A stretch of DNA of 64,000 nt from Lewinella sp. IMCC34183 (GTDB lineage: Bacteria > Bacteroidota > Bacteroidia > Chitinophagales > Saprospiraceae). Position 1 is the stretch's first letter. Each line of letters opens with the position of its first letter. Below the pieces are notes generated by a model that searched no databases, was not told the DNA's origin, and saw only the letters and a list, made by a program, of their open reading frames with translations. The DNA lies in contig NZ_QMEM01000005.1 in the NCBI RefSeq assembly GCF_003390915.1, positions 1 through 64,000 of the forward strand, written 5' to 3'. Position numbers and translations under genes: made by a program. This document shows, piece by piece, positions 1 through 8,011 of the stretch.

Positions 1-71
1 GCAATGATGCCGAGGCGCTGCTGGGTGGAAAATTTGCTCTGACGCATAGCGTACAAATTGAACGGGTTTGA
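1..71 (+). CDS. 3' end of an upstream gene (partial, unidentified)
   Basis: An open frame enters from the left edge (first full codon at 3) and stops with TGA at 69-71. It encodes a tail of 22 residues ending in HSVQIERV. The tail is too short to identify. It is followed at once by a perfect inverted repeat that would suit the end of a transcript, which supports a real gene end here. The alternative is a chance open stretch. Confidence 0.35.
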   Translation, partial: NDAEALLGGKFALTHSVQIERV

Positions 72-92
72 GAAAATTACGGGTAATTTTCT
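71..92 (+). terminator. Perfect 10-bp inverted repeat after the partial gene
   Basis: AGAAAATTAC at 71-80 and its reverse complement GTAATTTTCT at 83-92 are separated by 2 bases. It directly follows the stop codon at 69-71. It could act as a terminator or 3' stabilising hairpin, although there is no long T-run and the stem is AT-rich. Confidence 0.45.
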
Positions 93-262
93 ACTCATTC
101 ATGGACGCGGGGGAAGGGAAGTCTACAGGTCACTACTAAAGCAACTGCCACTACTGCTATAGGTAGACGGCGGTAGCGTTAGCTTCTCGGCTAAGCGGCG
201 GTCGATCCGGCAATGGGAGGTAAGAGCACCAAGATTCCCGTCCGTGTACCCAACCGGAAATG

Positions 263-270
263 TAGCTTTA
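263..270 (+). promoter_or_regulatory. Candidate -7 box for the symporter gene
   Basis: TAGCTTTA lies 19 bases upstream of the ATG at 290 and differs from the Bacteroidota -7 consensus TAnnTTTG only in the last base. The 72-262 stretch before it shows no gene. Confidence 0.35.
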
Positions 271-289
271 GCCCTATAATCCAAGGCAC

Positions 290-1570
290 ATGAGGCAGCT
301 GGCGCTCCACTGGAAGATCATCATCGGCATGGTACTGGGCGTGGCCTTCGGTTTCGCCGCCAGCGCGGCGGGGGCGACGGACTTCGTCGTCGACTGGATC
401 AAGCCCTTCGGCATCATCTTCATCAATGCGCTGAAGCTCATCGCCATCCCGCTCATCGTGGCCTCGCTCATCAAGGGCATCAGCGACCTGCAGGACATCT
501 CCCAGCTCTCCCGCATCGGCGGACGTACCCTGGCGATGTTCCTGTTCACGACCGTAACCGCGGTGACCGTCGGCCTGGGCATCGTCAACCTGGTGAACCC
601 GGGCCAGGTCGTCCTCCCGGAAACGCGGGAAAACCTGCTGGCCGCCTACGCCACGGACGCCAACCAACGCATCGAGATCGCTACCTCCCAGGCGGAGCAG
701 GGGCCGCTGCAGTTCTTCGTGGACATGGTGCCGGACAACATCGTCGGCGCGGCCGCCGCCAACGGCAACATGCTGCAGGTGATCTTCTTCGTCGTCTTCT
801 TCGGGGTCGGGCTCATCCTCATCCCGCCCGACAAGGCGCGGCCGGTGAAGGCCTTCTTCGACGGGGTGAACGACGTCGTCCTGAAGCTGATCGACCTGAT
901 CATGGCCACCGCTCCCTACGCCGTCTTCGCGCTGCTGGCGGCCCTGGTGGTCGAGGCCCCGACCGCCGACCTCTTCGCGGCGCTGCTGACGTACAGCGTC
1001 TGCGTGCTGCTGGGACTGGCCGTGCTGGTGCTTGGGTTTTACCCCCTCCTCGTCCGCCTGTTCACCGGCGTCGGATACGGGGCCTTCTTTCGCGGCATCG
1101 CCCCGGCGCAGTTGCTGGCCTTCAGCACGAGCTCCAGCGCCGCTACCCTGCCGGTTACCCTGGAGCGCACCACGGGCCACCTGGGCGTATCGGAGGAGAT
1201 CGCCAGTTTCGTGTTGCCCATCGGCGCCACCGTGAATATGGACGGCACGAGTCTGCACCAGGCGGTCGCGGCGGTCTTCATCGCGGAGGTCTTCGGGCTG
1301 GATCTCGACCTGACCACCCAGCTCGGCATCGTCGTTACGGCCAGTATGGCGTCGATCGGCGCGGCGGCCGTGCCCAGTGCCGGCATCATCACGCTGGTCA
1401 TCGTCCTCGGGCAGGCGGGCATCCCCGTGGAGGGCATCGCCCTGATCTTTGCCGTCGACCGCCCCCTGGACATGTGCCGCACCATCGCCAACATCACGGG
1501 CGACTCCACCGTAGCCATGGTCGTCGCCAATTCGGTGGGCAAACTGGACAAGGAGTCGATCGCGCGCTGA
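290..1570 (+). CDS. Dicarboxylate/amino acid:cation symporter (DAACS family)
   Basis: A 426-residue inner-membrane protein that matches the glutamate/dicarboxylate:Na+ or H+ symporter family (GltP/GltT/DctA type) in length and layout. Hydrophobic segments run throughout. The serine-rich re-entrant loop FSTSSSAATLPVT is at about residues 278-290, the substrate/cation motif NMDGTSL at about 313-319, and a second hairpin-loop motif AAVPSAG at about 360. The family couples uptake of acidic amino acids or C4-dicarboxylates to cation entry; the substrate cannot be fixed from sequence. The ATG at 290 starts a typical short cytoplasmic lead (MRQLALHWKI). It appears monocistronic. Confidence 0.9.
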   Translation: MRQLALHWKIIIGMVLGVAFGFAASAAGATDFVVDWIKPFGIIFINALKLIAIPLIVASLIKGISDLQDISQLSRIGGRTLAMFLFTTVTAVTVGLGIVNLVNPGQVVLPETRENLLAAYATDANQRIEIATSQAEQGPLQFFVDMVPDNIVGAAAANGNMLQVIFFVVFFGVGLILIPPDKARPVKAFFDGVNDVVLKLIDLIMATAPYAVFALLAALVVEAPTADLFAALLTYSVCVLLGLAVLVLGFYPLLVRLFTGVGYGAFFRGIAPAQLLAFSTSSSAATLPVTLERTTGHLGVSEEIASFVLPIGATVNMDGTSLHQAVAAVFIAEVFGLDLDLTTQLGIVVTASMASIGAAAVPSAGIITLVIVLGQAGIPVEGIALIFAVDRPLDMCRTIANITGDSTVAMVVANSVGKLDKESIAR

Positions 1571-1732
1571 CCGACGCCGTACGCCGTGCACGCGGCCCGG
1601 GCATTGCCGGCGCCCCCTGCACCCGCGCTCCGCCGCCGCCTGGGGTACCCGGAGCCGGCGCGACGAGCCCGTCGCCGTGAACATCCGGGCCCGCGGCGAC
1701 TTGCAGCTCTGAATCCCCGAAACTGTATCCCT

Positions 1733-2038
1733 ATGGCCGCCTGCGAATTCCCCATCACCTTCCACCAGGACCTCGACGAGCTCCTGGACCGCTTCACCCA
1801 GGCCGTACAGGTGAAAGGCGGCTCCTTCTCCCGCGACGGGCGGGCCGGCCGCTTCAGCATCCCCTCCCCGGAGGGCCCGGTGGAGGGCCTCTACACCGTA
1901 GCCGGCAACACCTTCCACTTCGAGATCACCACCCAACCCGCGGCGATCACCTGCCACCGCATCGACAACAGCTTCCGCAGCCTCATCGGCTCCCCGCCGG
2001 ATACCAGCCTCGACTTTGGCCTCGCGGAGGAAGAATAG
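1733..2038 (+). CDS. Small conserved-type protein, possibly PHA-granule-region-like
   Basis: A 101-residue soluble protein. I chose the ATG at 1733 rather than an upstream start, because residues encoded before it are low-complexity Pro/Ala/Arg. The pattern 'lysine-rich helix, GGSFSRDGRAGRFSI, then two-strand repeats' resembles the small family annotated as polyhydroxyalkanoic-acid system proteins, but the match is from memory and weak. There is no signal peptide or membrane segment. It follows the symporter by 160 bases and may be cotranscribed. Function unknown. Confidence 0.6.
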   Translation: MAACEFPITFHQDLDELLDRFTQAVQVKGGSFSRDGRAGRFSIPSPEGPVEGLYTVAGNTFHFEITTQPAAITCHRIDNSFRSLIGSPPDTSLDFGLAEEE

Positions 2039-2204
2039 GGGCGCCGGGCGCAGGTGCGAGGAAGCCGGAGTGGCCCGGGATACTGGCATCCACTGCTTCG
2101 GACCGCTGCCGTGGACCGTCTGGCGGGGCGGACGCATTAAAAGGGCAGGCATCGGGTGACAACTGAGGTTTCGCCGGTATAAAGGGGCACAAACACACGC
2201 TCCT

Positions 2205-2732
2205 ATGATTACACTCCCCTACCCCCACCTGCTGGTCTGCCTACTGGTGCTGATCCTGCCCTCTATGCTAACCGCCCAGCTGGGTTACGCCCTGGAGATT
2301 CCGGACATACCCGGAGAGGAAACCCGCCTGGGCTTCGAGGACCAAATCACCATCAGCAGTTTCTCCTACGGCGTCTCCTCCGACGACGACGGGGGTTCGT
2401 CCCGCCCTTCCGTCACCCAGGGATGCTTTCTGCTGGGCAAGTTCACGGACCGGGCTACCCCCTTCCTCTTCGACGCGGTGGCCAGACACAGGCGCTTCGA
2501 TGAGATAACCTTCACCGCGTACCGGACCACCGAAGGCACCGTCAACCTGATCGTCTACGAACTGAGGGACGTCAAAATCACCAAGTGGGAAACCGGCGCC
2601 GAAGACGGTACGGCCATCGAGGAGGTGATCGGTCTGGTTGCCGAGGAAGTTGAGGTCACGTACTACCTCCAGGACCCATCCGGCGGCCAGACGGAATACT
2701 CCATGAAGTACAACTTCGCGACGCCAAGATGA
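2205..2732 (+). CDS. Secreted Hcp-fold protein (T6SS tube-protein-like)
   Basis: A 175-residue protein with a Sec signal peptide (about residues 1-24, ending SMLTAQ). The mature part has the Hcp/effector layout: ITISSFSYGVS (about 48-58), SRPSVTQG, a central TPFLFDAVARHRRFDEITFTAY segment, the strand pair YELRDVKIT, and a C-terminal VEVTYYLQDPSGG strand. Canonical Hcp forms hexameric tubes of the type VI secretion system and has no signal peptide; this one is predicted to leave the cytoplasm by Sec. No T6SS gene is nearby. Its stop overlaps the start of the next gene (ATGA at 2729), so it is probably translated together with a T9SS cargo protein. Confidence 0.75.
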   Translation: MITLPYPHLLVCLLVLILPSMLTAQLGYALEIPDIPGEETRLGFEDQITISSFSYGVSSDDDGGSSRPSVTQGCFLLGKFTDRATPFLFDAVARHRRFDEITFTAYRTTEGTVNLIVYELRDVKITKWETGAEDGTAIEEVIGLVAEEVEVTYYLQDPSGGQTEYSMKYNFATPR

Positions 2733-3220
2733 GCCCCCTGATCAACACGATCCTTCGCCTTACGGCCTTATCGGTACTCGTGGCACTGTCGGCGATCGGA
2801 GCGGCCCAGACTCCAACCCTGACCGCCCCCTCCGTCAGCCCGATCGCCATTGCCGATGCCGGGGCCATCTCCGAGATCAGCGTCCCCCGGATCGCTTTGG
2901 CCGACGCGCCGGGGAGCTGCGGGAAGGTATCGGCCCCGATCGTCTCCACCCACGATCCACAGCGCATGGTCGGCATGCGCGTGTACCCCAACCCGCTGGT
3001 GGGCTGGGCGAAAGTGGAACTTCCCGAAATCCGCCGCGCCGGCGAACTGCAGCTGATCAACCAGCTGGGACAACAAGTTTGGTCGCAGCAGTATGCACCC
3101 GAAGCCGGTAAGCTCGTCGACCTGCAGCTGCCCACGGTTCCGCCCGGTGTGTACCTGCTCCTGTGGCGGGTCGGTGGACAGGTGCTGGCTGCGGAACGGG
3201 TGGTGAAGGTGCGTAACTGA
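2729..3220 (+). CDS. Small secreted protein with type IX sorting domain
   Basis: A 163-residue protein with an N-terminal signal peptide (about 1-26, ending IGAAQ) and a C-terminal type-A sorting domain from about residue 88: VYPNPLVGWAKVEL, then LQLINQLGQQVW, and finally the PPGVYLLLW...ERVVKVRN end, which is the classic pattern that sends proteins across the outer membrane via PorU/SprA. The part between (about 27-85) is short, rich in Ala/Ile/Pro/Ser, and not recognised. It overlaps the upstream Hcp-fold gene by 4 bases and may be its surface partner. Confidence 0.8.
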   Translation: MSPLINTILRLTALSVLVALSAIGAAQTPTLTAPSVSPIAIADAGAISEISVPRIALADAPGSCGKVSAPIVSTHDPQRMVGMRVYPNPLVGWAKVELPEIRRAGELQLINQLGQQVWSQQYAPEAGKLVDLQLPTVPPGVYLLLWRVGGQVLAAERVVKVRN

Positions 3221-3290
3221 CCGGAGCACGATCCCGCCGGCGGACGTCAACTCCCCACCCGCTCAGGTGTCCTATTGGCCACGTCGGACA

Positions 3291-4409
3291 ATGAAATTAC
3301 TGAAGCGGGTCATGGGTATAGCGATCATACTTTTTGCGGGCCTGGCGCTGGCCGGAGTCCTGTTCCTGCGGCAGGAGAAGCTGGGGGCCAGCCCGAGCGG
3401 GGAACGGCTGGAGCGCATCCGGCGGTCGCCGCACTACCGCGACGGCAAGTTTCGCAACCTGACGGAGACGCCCCTGCTCTCCGAGGGGCACGGCTGGCTC
3501 GACGTGCTGTACCGCAACTACGTCAAACCGATTCCGCGGCACCACCCCGTGGATACGCTGCCTTCCCTGAAGACGGACCTGCAGCAGCTGCCCGCGGACC
3601 GGGACCAGCTCGTCTGGTTCGGGCATTCGTCCTATTTCCTCCAGCTGGCGGGAAAGCGCATCCTGGTCGACCCGGTATTCAGCGGACAGGCGTCGCCGCT
3701 GCCCGGCACCCTGAAGGCCTTCCCCGGCACGGACGTGTACTCCGTCGCCGACCTGCCCGCCATCGACTACCTCTTCATCAGCCACGACCACTACGATCAC
3801 CTCGACTACGAGACCATCGTCGCGCTGCGGGACAAGGTCGGCCAGGTCATCTGCGGGCTCGGCGTGGGCAGCCACTTCGCGCGCTGGGGCTACCCCCCGG
3901 AAAAGATCGTGGAGCGGGACTGGTACGAATCGCTCACGGTGGATACCGGCTTTACCGTCTACGTGGAGCCGGCGCGGCACTTCTCGGGGCGGGGCATCTC
4001 CTCCGCCAATACCCTCTGGGCGAGCTACGTAGTGCAGACGCCGTCGCGCACCGTCTACCTGGGCGGCGACAGCGGCTACGACCGCCACTACGCGGAGATC
4101 GGCGCCAAGTACGGACCGATCGACCTCGCCATCCTGGACAACGGGCAGTACGACACCGCGTGGCGGGAGGTGCATAACCTGCCCGAAGATGTCCTGCAGG
4201 CCGCGCAGGACCTGGGGGCAACGAGCGTCCTGCCGGTCCACTCCTCCAAGTTTCCGCTCGCCGCCCACGGGTGGGACGAGCCCCTGCGCCGGATCACCGA
4301 ACTGAATGCGGACCATAATTTCCGGCTCGTCACGCCGATGATCGGAGAAGTGGTGTACCTGGACGATGGCGTGCAGCCATTCACGCGCTGGTGGGAGGGG
4401 GTTCGGTAA
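3291..4409 (+). CDS. MBL-fold metallo-hydrolase, NAPE-PLD-like
   Basis: A 372-residue metallo-beta-lactamase-fold enzyme. The zinc signature SHDHYDHLD is at about residues 164-172. It is preceded by LVWFGHSSYFLQLAGKRILVDPVF, the family's first strand and Asp, and followed by a GGDSGYD strand and VLPVHSSKF near the C-terminus. The N-terminus carries one hydrophobic segment (about 8-25), suggesting a membrane anchor facing the periplasm. Bacterial relatives are annotated as UlaG-like or N-acyl-phosphatidylethanolamine phospholipase D-like hydrolases; the real substrate is unknown. A GTG at 3267 in frame is possible, but the ATG at 3291 begins directly with the KLLKR lead of the anchor. Confidence 0.85.
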   Translation: MKLLKRVMGIAIILFAGLALAGVLFLRQEKLGASPSGERLERIRRSPHYRDGKFRNLTETPLLSEGHGWLDVLYRNYVKPIPRHHPVDTLPSLKTDLQQLPADRDQLVWFGHSSYFLQLAGKRILVDPVFSGQASPLPGTLKAFPGTDVYSVADLPAIDYLFISHDHYDHLDYETIVALRDKVGQVICGLGVGSHFARWGYPPEKIVERDWYESLTVDTGFTVYVEPARHFSGRGISSANTLWASYVVQTPSRTVYLGGDSGYDRHYAEIGAKYGPIDLAILDNGQYDTAWREVHNLPEDVLQAAQDLGATSVLPVHSSKFPLAAHGWDEPLRRITELNADHNFRLVTPMIGEVVYLDDGVQPFTRWWEGVR

Positions 4410-4513
4410 GCGGGTGACCGGCCGGCTAAACGCTGGAGCGGGCGAATGGCGCTTTTATCCTGCCCGCTAGCGCGCAGTTGTGCAGTATAAGCCCGTTCTT
4501 CAAGGCCGTGTCT

Positions 4514-5725
4514 ATGACTATACGCACGATCCTACTATCCCTACTGGCATCTTCCGCTTCGCTACACGGTCAGTCCGGGGCCCCCATCATCCGTAGCGAC
4601 GCCGTAGAAGTAAGTGGTACCGTGGGTAGAGATGGGAATGTGCTGTTGGCCGTACTGGAACGCCGCGTGGTCGCGGGATTACCCAGGGGGCAGATCTCGG
4701 TCTACGGCGCTTCCCATAAGGACGGATCCTGGGAGCCGATTTACCAAACGGGCGAAAGCAGTACCGCTGAGGACGTGGAATACGGAGACCCCAGTCTGGT
4801 GTACAACAGCCACGACGACCGTTTTTACCTGTTCGGAATGAAAATTCGTCGCTTGACGGGAAAGGACGGAGATGCGGTCTACGAGCCACCGGAGTTCAGG
4901 TCGGATCTGTTCGTCCGGTCGGCCGGCTCGGCCGGGAAGGACTGGTCGCCACCCAGGTTACTTCACGAAGATGCCGGCCGGTCCTTTGCCGACTATCCGG
5001 TAGCTCTGCTGCTCGATAAAACGCGCATCCTGGTGGCTTACACGGCAATTACCAGCCGGGACGCCGCAAGCGCTTCTTCCAGAATCCATTTGTCCTTGCT
5101 CAACCCGCTCGACGGCAGCTTGAGGTCCACTACCTTGCCCGAGGACCTCGGTATCGCACCCACGAAATCCGTAAGCTCCGTGGTGGCGGAGGGCAGCACC
5201 GTCTATTTGACGGTCGCTGACCCGGAGCGCCTTCATATTGTCGCGTACGACCTCGTCCGCGAATCCTTCAAATTGCTGATCAGCTACCCCCACTCGTTCG
5301 ACTGGACCAGGAATGTGGTGATCACCAAGTCGGTCGTGCACGGGGGGAAGGTGTACGTCGCGGCGCACCAGGCGCATACCGTCAATTCGGTCGTTAGCCT
5401 GTACCGTTTTGACCTGCGGCGGGGCATAGCCGCGGCTATTCGCAGCGATATAAAGGGTTCGCATATCTGCCTGGTTGGGGCAGGAGACAGATTGGTGATC
5501 ACCGCGAACCAAAAAATAGGAAGCCGGAGCAAGCTCGCCGTATACGCGCAACACCGGGGGAGCGAGAAGATCCGGCTGATCCGACGCTACGATACGGGAA
5601 AGTGGTCTTCGACGGGATATACGGGAGAATACCAGTACCTCCTGGAAACCGAAGGAAAGCTCACGCAATACTACATCAGGCATTCCCACCCACCCGGCGT
5701 CGGGCAGCGGCTGATCGGGCACTAG
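4514..5725 (+). CDS. Secreted protein, probably beta-propeller/sialidase-like, function unknown
   Basis: A 403-residue protein with a signal peptide (MTIRTILLSLLASSASLHGQ). I preferred the ATG at 4514 to one at 4478 because the longer form places 12 polar residues before the signal sequence. The mature part is rich in strands with repeated motifs such as GDPSLVYNSHDDRFYLFG and ILVAYTAI, reminiscent of BNR/sialidase or GH43-type propellers, but no Asp-box (SxDxGxTW) is intact. I do not recognise a specific enzyme family. No T9SS tail is present. It stands alone between the MBL hydrolase and a decayed gene. Confidence 0.65.
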   Translation: MTIRTILLSLLASSASLHGQSGAPIIRSDAVEVSGTVGRDGNVLLAVLERRVVAGLPRGQISVYGASHKDGSWEPIYQTGESSTAEDVEYGDPSLVYNSHDDRFYLFGMKIRRLTGKDGDAVYEPPEFRSDLFVRSAGSAGKDWSPPRLLHEDAGRSFADYPVALLLDKTRILVAYTAITSRDAASASSRIHLSLLNPLDGSLRSTTLPEDLGIAPTKSVSSVVAEGSTVYLTVADPERLHIVAYDLVRESFKLLISYPHSFDWTRNVVITKSVVHGGKVYVAAHQAHTVNSVVSLYRFDLRRGIAAAIRSDIKGSHICLVGAGDRLVITANQKIGSRSKLAVYAQHRGSEKIRLIRRYDTGKWSSTGYTGEYQYLLETEGKLTQYYIRHSHPPGVGQRLIGH

Positions 5726-5875
5726 GCTTGTTTTCTCTTTTGCCCAACGTAAGTGCTGCGCTAGCCAGCCAATGGTATACATTGAACGAGGGATCAGTGC
5801 CTGTACCCTATCCCTCACCTAAATCAAGCCCCCACCACGGATACTTCCCAAATGAAAGCGCACGCGGTGGCCTGA

Positions 5876-6205
5876 TGCCCGGCGGTACAGGACGGACCGG
5901 AAGGCTTTACCGGCCTACTTCGAGCGCATGCCGGAAGGTATTCCGACAGGATCATCACCTTCCTCCGCTGCATTGCCGAGCACGATCTGGTGGTCCTGCA
6001 CACCCAGCAGACCCGGCCGGGCGAGTTGGAATACGTAACCGTGACTTTCTTCCGGGTTGACCGGGACGGCAAGATCTGCGAGGCCCGGGGCGCGGTACAG
6101 CAAGTCCCACCCCCGAGGCCAGCAACGGCAACACGATGTACTATCCGGACAACACTTCGATCCTGGCAATTCCCTGCACCTGCGTCCGCGCCCTACCCTG
6201 CCTGA
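5876..6205 (+). pseudogene. Decayed SnoaL-like / NTF2-fold gene
   Basis: In frame from 5876 the peptide reads DGPEGFTGLLRAH, then CIAEHDLVVLHT, then LEYVTVTFFRVDRDGKICE. This matches the order GPEGF / IAEGDLVVVH / DIFRxxDGKIxEHWD of SnoaL-like (NTF2-fold) proteins. The start is lost: a TGA lies at 5873 in this frame and no start follows it. The expected C-terminal SNGNTM motif (EASNGNTMYY) is found in a different frame from 6115, so a frameshift sits in the C-rich run at about 6107-6114. The whole 5726-6283 gap has no other credible gene. A sequencing error could explain the shift but not the missing N-terminus. Confidence 0.6.
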
Positions 6206-6283
6206 AAAGCCGGAGGGCTTGAACGTACGAACGCAGCACCTACTATCTTTTGGCCTGCGGCAAACGACCCCGAACACGACGGC

Positions 6284-6856
6284 ATGACGGAAATCACCTT
6301 CATCAGACACGGCAGCACCGACTGGAACCTGGAGCAACGCGCTCAGGGGCACACCGACATCCCCCTCAATGCCACGGGCAGGCTGCAGGCGCAGGCCCTC
6401 GCGGAGCGGCTGCGGGGAGAACGCTGGGACTACCTGTACTCCAGCGGGCTGAGCCGGGCCCGGGAGACGGCGGAGATCATCGCCGCGGTGCTGGGCCTGA
6501 GCGTCAGGACGGACGGGCGGCTGATCGAGATGTCCTGCGGCGACTGTGAGGGGACGACCCCTGCGGAACGGGTGCAGCGGTGGGGCAAGGACTGGAAATC
6601 GCTGTCCCTGGGGGTGGAAAGCAGGGAAGCGATCGTGGAGCGCGGGCGTTCCTTCCTCTCCGACGTGCTCGATCGCCACGGGGGTGCCAAGGTGCTGGTG
6701 GTCAGCCACGGTGCCCTGCTCGGCCTGACCCTGCGCCACCTGCTTCCGGACATCCATACCGTGGGGGGGCTGCGGAACACGTCCATTACCAGACTTATCT
6801 TCCGGGAGGGCAGGCGGGAATGCGCGCTGTACAACTGCGCCGAACACATCAAATAG
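6284..6856 (+). CDS. Histidine phosphatase family protein (GpmB/CobC-like)
   Basis: A 190-residue cytosolic protein of the phosphoglycerate-mutase-like histidine phosphatase superfamily. The catalytic RHG triad is at residues 8-10 (TFIRHGSTDWN). The family pattern continues with LNATGRLQAQALAERL, YSSGLSRARETAEI (second Arg) and VVSHGALLGL (second His, about residue 142). Length fits a small-molecule phosphatase such as those acting on phosphoglycerate, alpha-ribazole phosphate or nucleotides; the substrate cannot be chosen from sequence. The gene stands alone. Confidence 0.88.
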   Translation: MTEITFIRHGSTDWNLEQRAQGHTDIPLNATGRLQAQALAERLRGERWDYLYSSGLSRARETAEIIAAVLGLSVRTDGRLIEMSCGDCEGTTPAERVQRWGKDWKSLSLGVESREAIVERGRSFLSDVLDRHGGAKVLVVSHGALLGLTLRHLLPDIHTVGGLRNTSITRLIFREGRRECALYNCAEHIK

Positions 6857-7008
6857 CACTGGCTGCCCCCCCCCGACGCGCACCATGACAAAAATAAAGG
6901 GGGAGGCTGGCGCGCGCGGACGCGGGTGCCAAGCTGACTTCGGGCCGCGGTCCGTCCGTCCCGGAGCTTCACCTAGGAAATAAAACGGTTTGCCACCCGT
7001 GGGGGGCG

Positions 7009-7016
7009 TACCTTTG
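7009..7016 (+). promoter_or_regulatory. Bacteroidota promoter of the cold-shock gene
   Basis: TACCTTTG at 7009-7016 is an exact TAnnTTTG -7 box, with TTTG at 6989-6992 in the -33 position, 16 bases upstream. Predicted transcripts have a leader of about 50 bases before the ATG at 7074, typical of cold-shock genes. Confidence 0.65.
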
Positions 7017-7073
7017 CGGCCGGTAGAGTTAGTACGCTATTACCTCGCCGATTAATACCAAGCAGACTCTACC

Positions 7074-7271
7074 ATGAGCAACGGAACCGTAAAATTCTTC
7101 AACCAGAGCAAAGGCTTTGGCTTCATCGCCCCCGAAGACGGTGGTAAGGACATCTTCGTCCACGCCAGCGGCCTCAACGGCGCCGACCTCGAAGAGGGCG
7201 ACAAAGTCACCTACGACGTCGAGGAAACCAAAAAAGGACTCAGCGCTATCAACGTCTCCATCGCGGAGTAA
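7074..7271 (+). CDS. Cold-shock protein, CspA family
   Basis: A 65-residue single cold-shock domain. RNP1 reads KGFGFI (13-18) and RNP2 reads DIFVHAS (26-32); start (MSNGTVKFF) and length are canonical. It binds single-stranded RNA/DNA and acts as an RNA chaperone. It has its own promoter about 60 bases upstream and a strong hairpin terminator immediately downstream, so it is monocistronic. It converges on a second, larger cold-shock-domain gene. Confidence 0.95.
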   Translation: MSNGTVKFFNQSKGFGFIAPEDGGKDIFVHASGLNGADLEEGDKVTYDVEETKKGLSAINVSIAE

Positions 7272-7291
7272 GCGCAGCGCCCCTAAAAAGC

Positions 7292-7322
7292 AAAGGCCCG
7301 TCAGTATCACTGACGGGCCTTT
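7292..7322 (+). terminator. Rho-independent terminator of the cold-shock gene
   Basis: Perfect 14-bp stem (7292-7305 with 7309-7322, GC-rich core GGCCCGTCAG) around a 3-base loop, followed by ctgtttta on the plus strand. A-rich sequence lies on the other side (aaaa at about 7285-7288), so it may work for both converging cold-shock genes. Confidence 0.85.
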
Positions 7323-7380
7323 CTGTTTTATGGCTTGGGCGGTGCGGGCCGCGGCGGCAGCGCACATCCGCGTATCCGGA

Positions 7381-7812
7381 CTAGTGGACGCGCACGGACA
7401 TGGCCACGGGTCCCTTGGGCCCCTTCCCGGCCTCGAAGGTCACCTTGCTGCCTTCGCGCGCGGAGGTTCCCAGCTCGTCAATGTGGACGAAATAGCTGAT
7501 CTGGCTGTTGTTGTCGGTGATGAAGCCGTAGCCCTTGTCGAGGTTCAGGAACTTGACGAAGCCCGTCTTCTCGAAGCGGGAGCCGGCCGGCTTTTCGCCC
7601 TTCGGAGTGCTCACGTCGATGTCCTCGATGGCGACTTCGGCCTTCTGGCTCTCGTCGGGGCGCTCGGTGGTCAGGTTGCCGTTCTCGTCGACGAACATGA
7701 ACTCGGGCGGCTTGCTGTTGCTCAGTTTCTTCTGTTCGCGGCGCAGTTGCTTGTCCCGGTTTTTCTTGCGGCGCTTCTTGTCTTTTTCTTTCTTGCTAAA
7801 ACTAATTGCCAT
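7381..7812 (-). CDS. Cold-shock-domain protein with lysine-rich N-terminus
   Basis: A 143-residue protein in two parts. Residues 1-33 are extremely basic (KKEKDKKRRKKNRDKQLRR), a likely RNA- or ribosome-binding tail. Residues about 80-143 form a cold-shock domain with KGYGFI and SYFVHIDEL in place of the RNP1 and RNP2 motifs. Between them is an acidic linker. This basic-tail plus CSD layout is frequent in Bacteroidota and is usually annotated only as a cold-shock protein. It is convergent with the small CspA gene and shares its terminator region. An inverted repeat upstream (7868-7890) may be regulatory. Confidence 0.88.
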   Translation of the reverse strand: MAISFSKKEKDKKRRKKNRDKQLRREQKKLSNSKPPEFMFVDENGNLTTERPDESQKAEVAIEDIDVSTPKGEKPAGSRFEKTGFVKFLNLDKGYGFITDNNSQISYFVHIDELGTSAREGSKVTFEAGKGPKGPVAMSVRVH

Positions 7813-7867
7813 ACTGGTAATTTTGCGGCGATGGAGGTCAATATCGACCCGGTTGACAACCCGATAC

Positions 7868-7890
7868 GTAGGTTACCAAAGCTCACCTAC
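7868..7890. promoter_or_regulatory. Inverted repeat in the CSD/EamA divergent region
   Basis: GTAGGT (7868-7873) and ACCTAC (7885-7890) are inverted around an 11-base spacer, with a further ACCTA copy just downstream (tatacctaac). The 199-base region separates two divergent genes, so this is a possible operator. No matching regulator is identified. Confidence 0.3.
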
Positions 7891-8011
7891 TATACCTAAC
7901 CGATAGCTCGCCACAAAGTTACCGACCCCGCGAAACGGCCGGTCCCGATTCCGGGGGCGGGAAACTAGTACCGGAGCCGAGGCGTTCGCACGGCAGAGCA
8001 ATCCCCTACCC

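Noticed and set aside
191-2152. Minus-strand 653-codon frame over the symporter
   Set aside because: Antisense to the symporter and small gene; composition is Gly/Asp/Arg/Val-rich without recognizable domains.
2205-2732. Type VI secretion locus
   Set aside because: Only one Hcp-fold protein, with a signal peptide, is present; no VipA/B, ClpV or membrane-complex genes are visible.
5726-6283. Short open frames across this gap (such as 5602-6060, 5990-6205) as intact genes
   Set aside because: They are out of frame with each other and start inside a neighbouring gene or mid-domain; the only coherent signal is the decayed SnoaL-like one.
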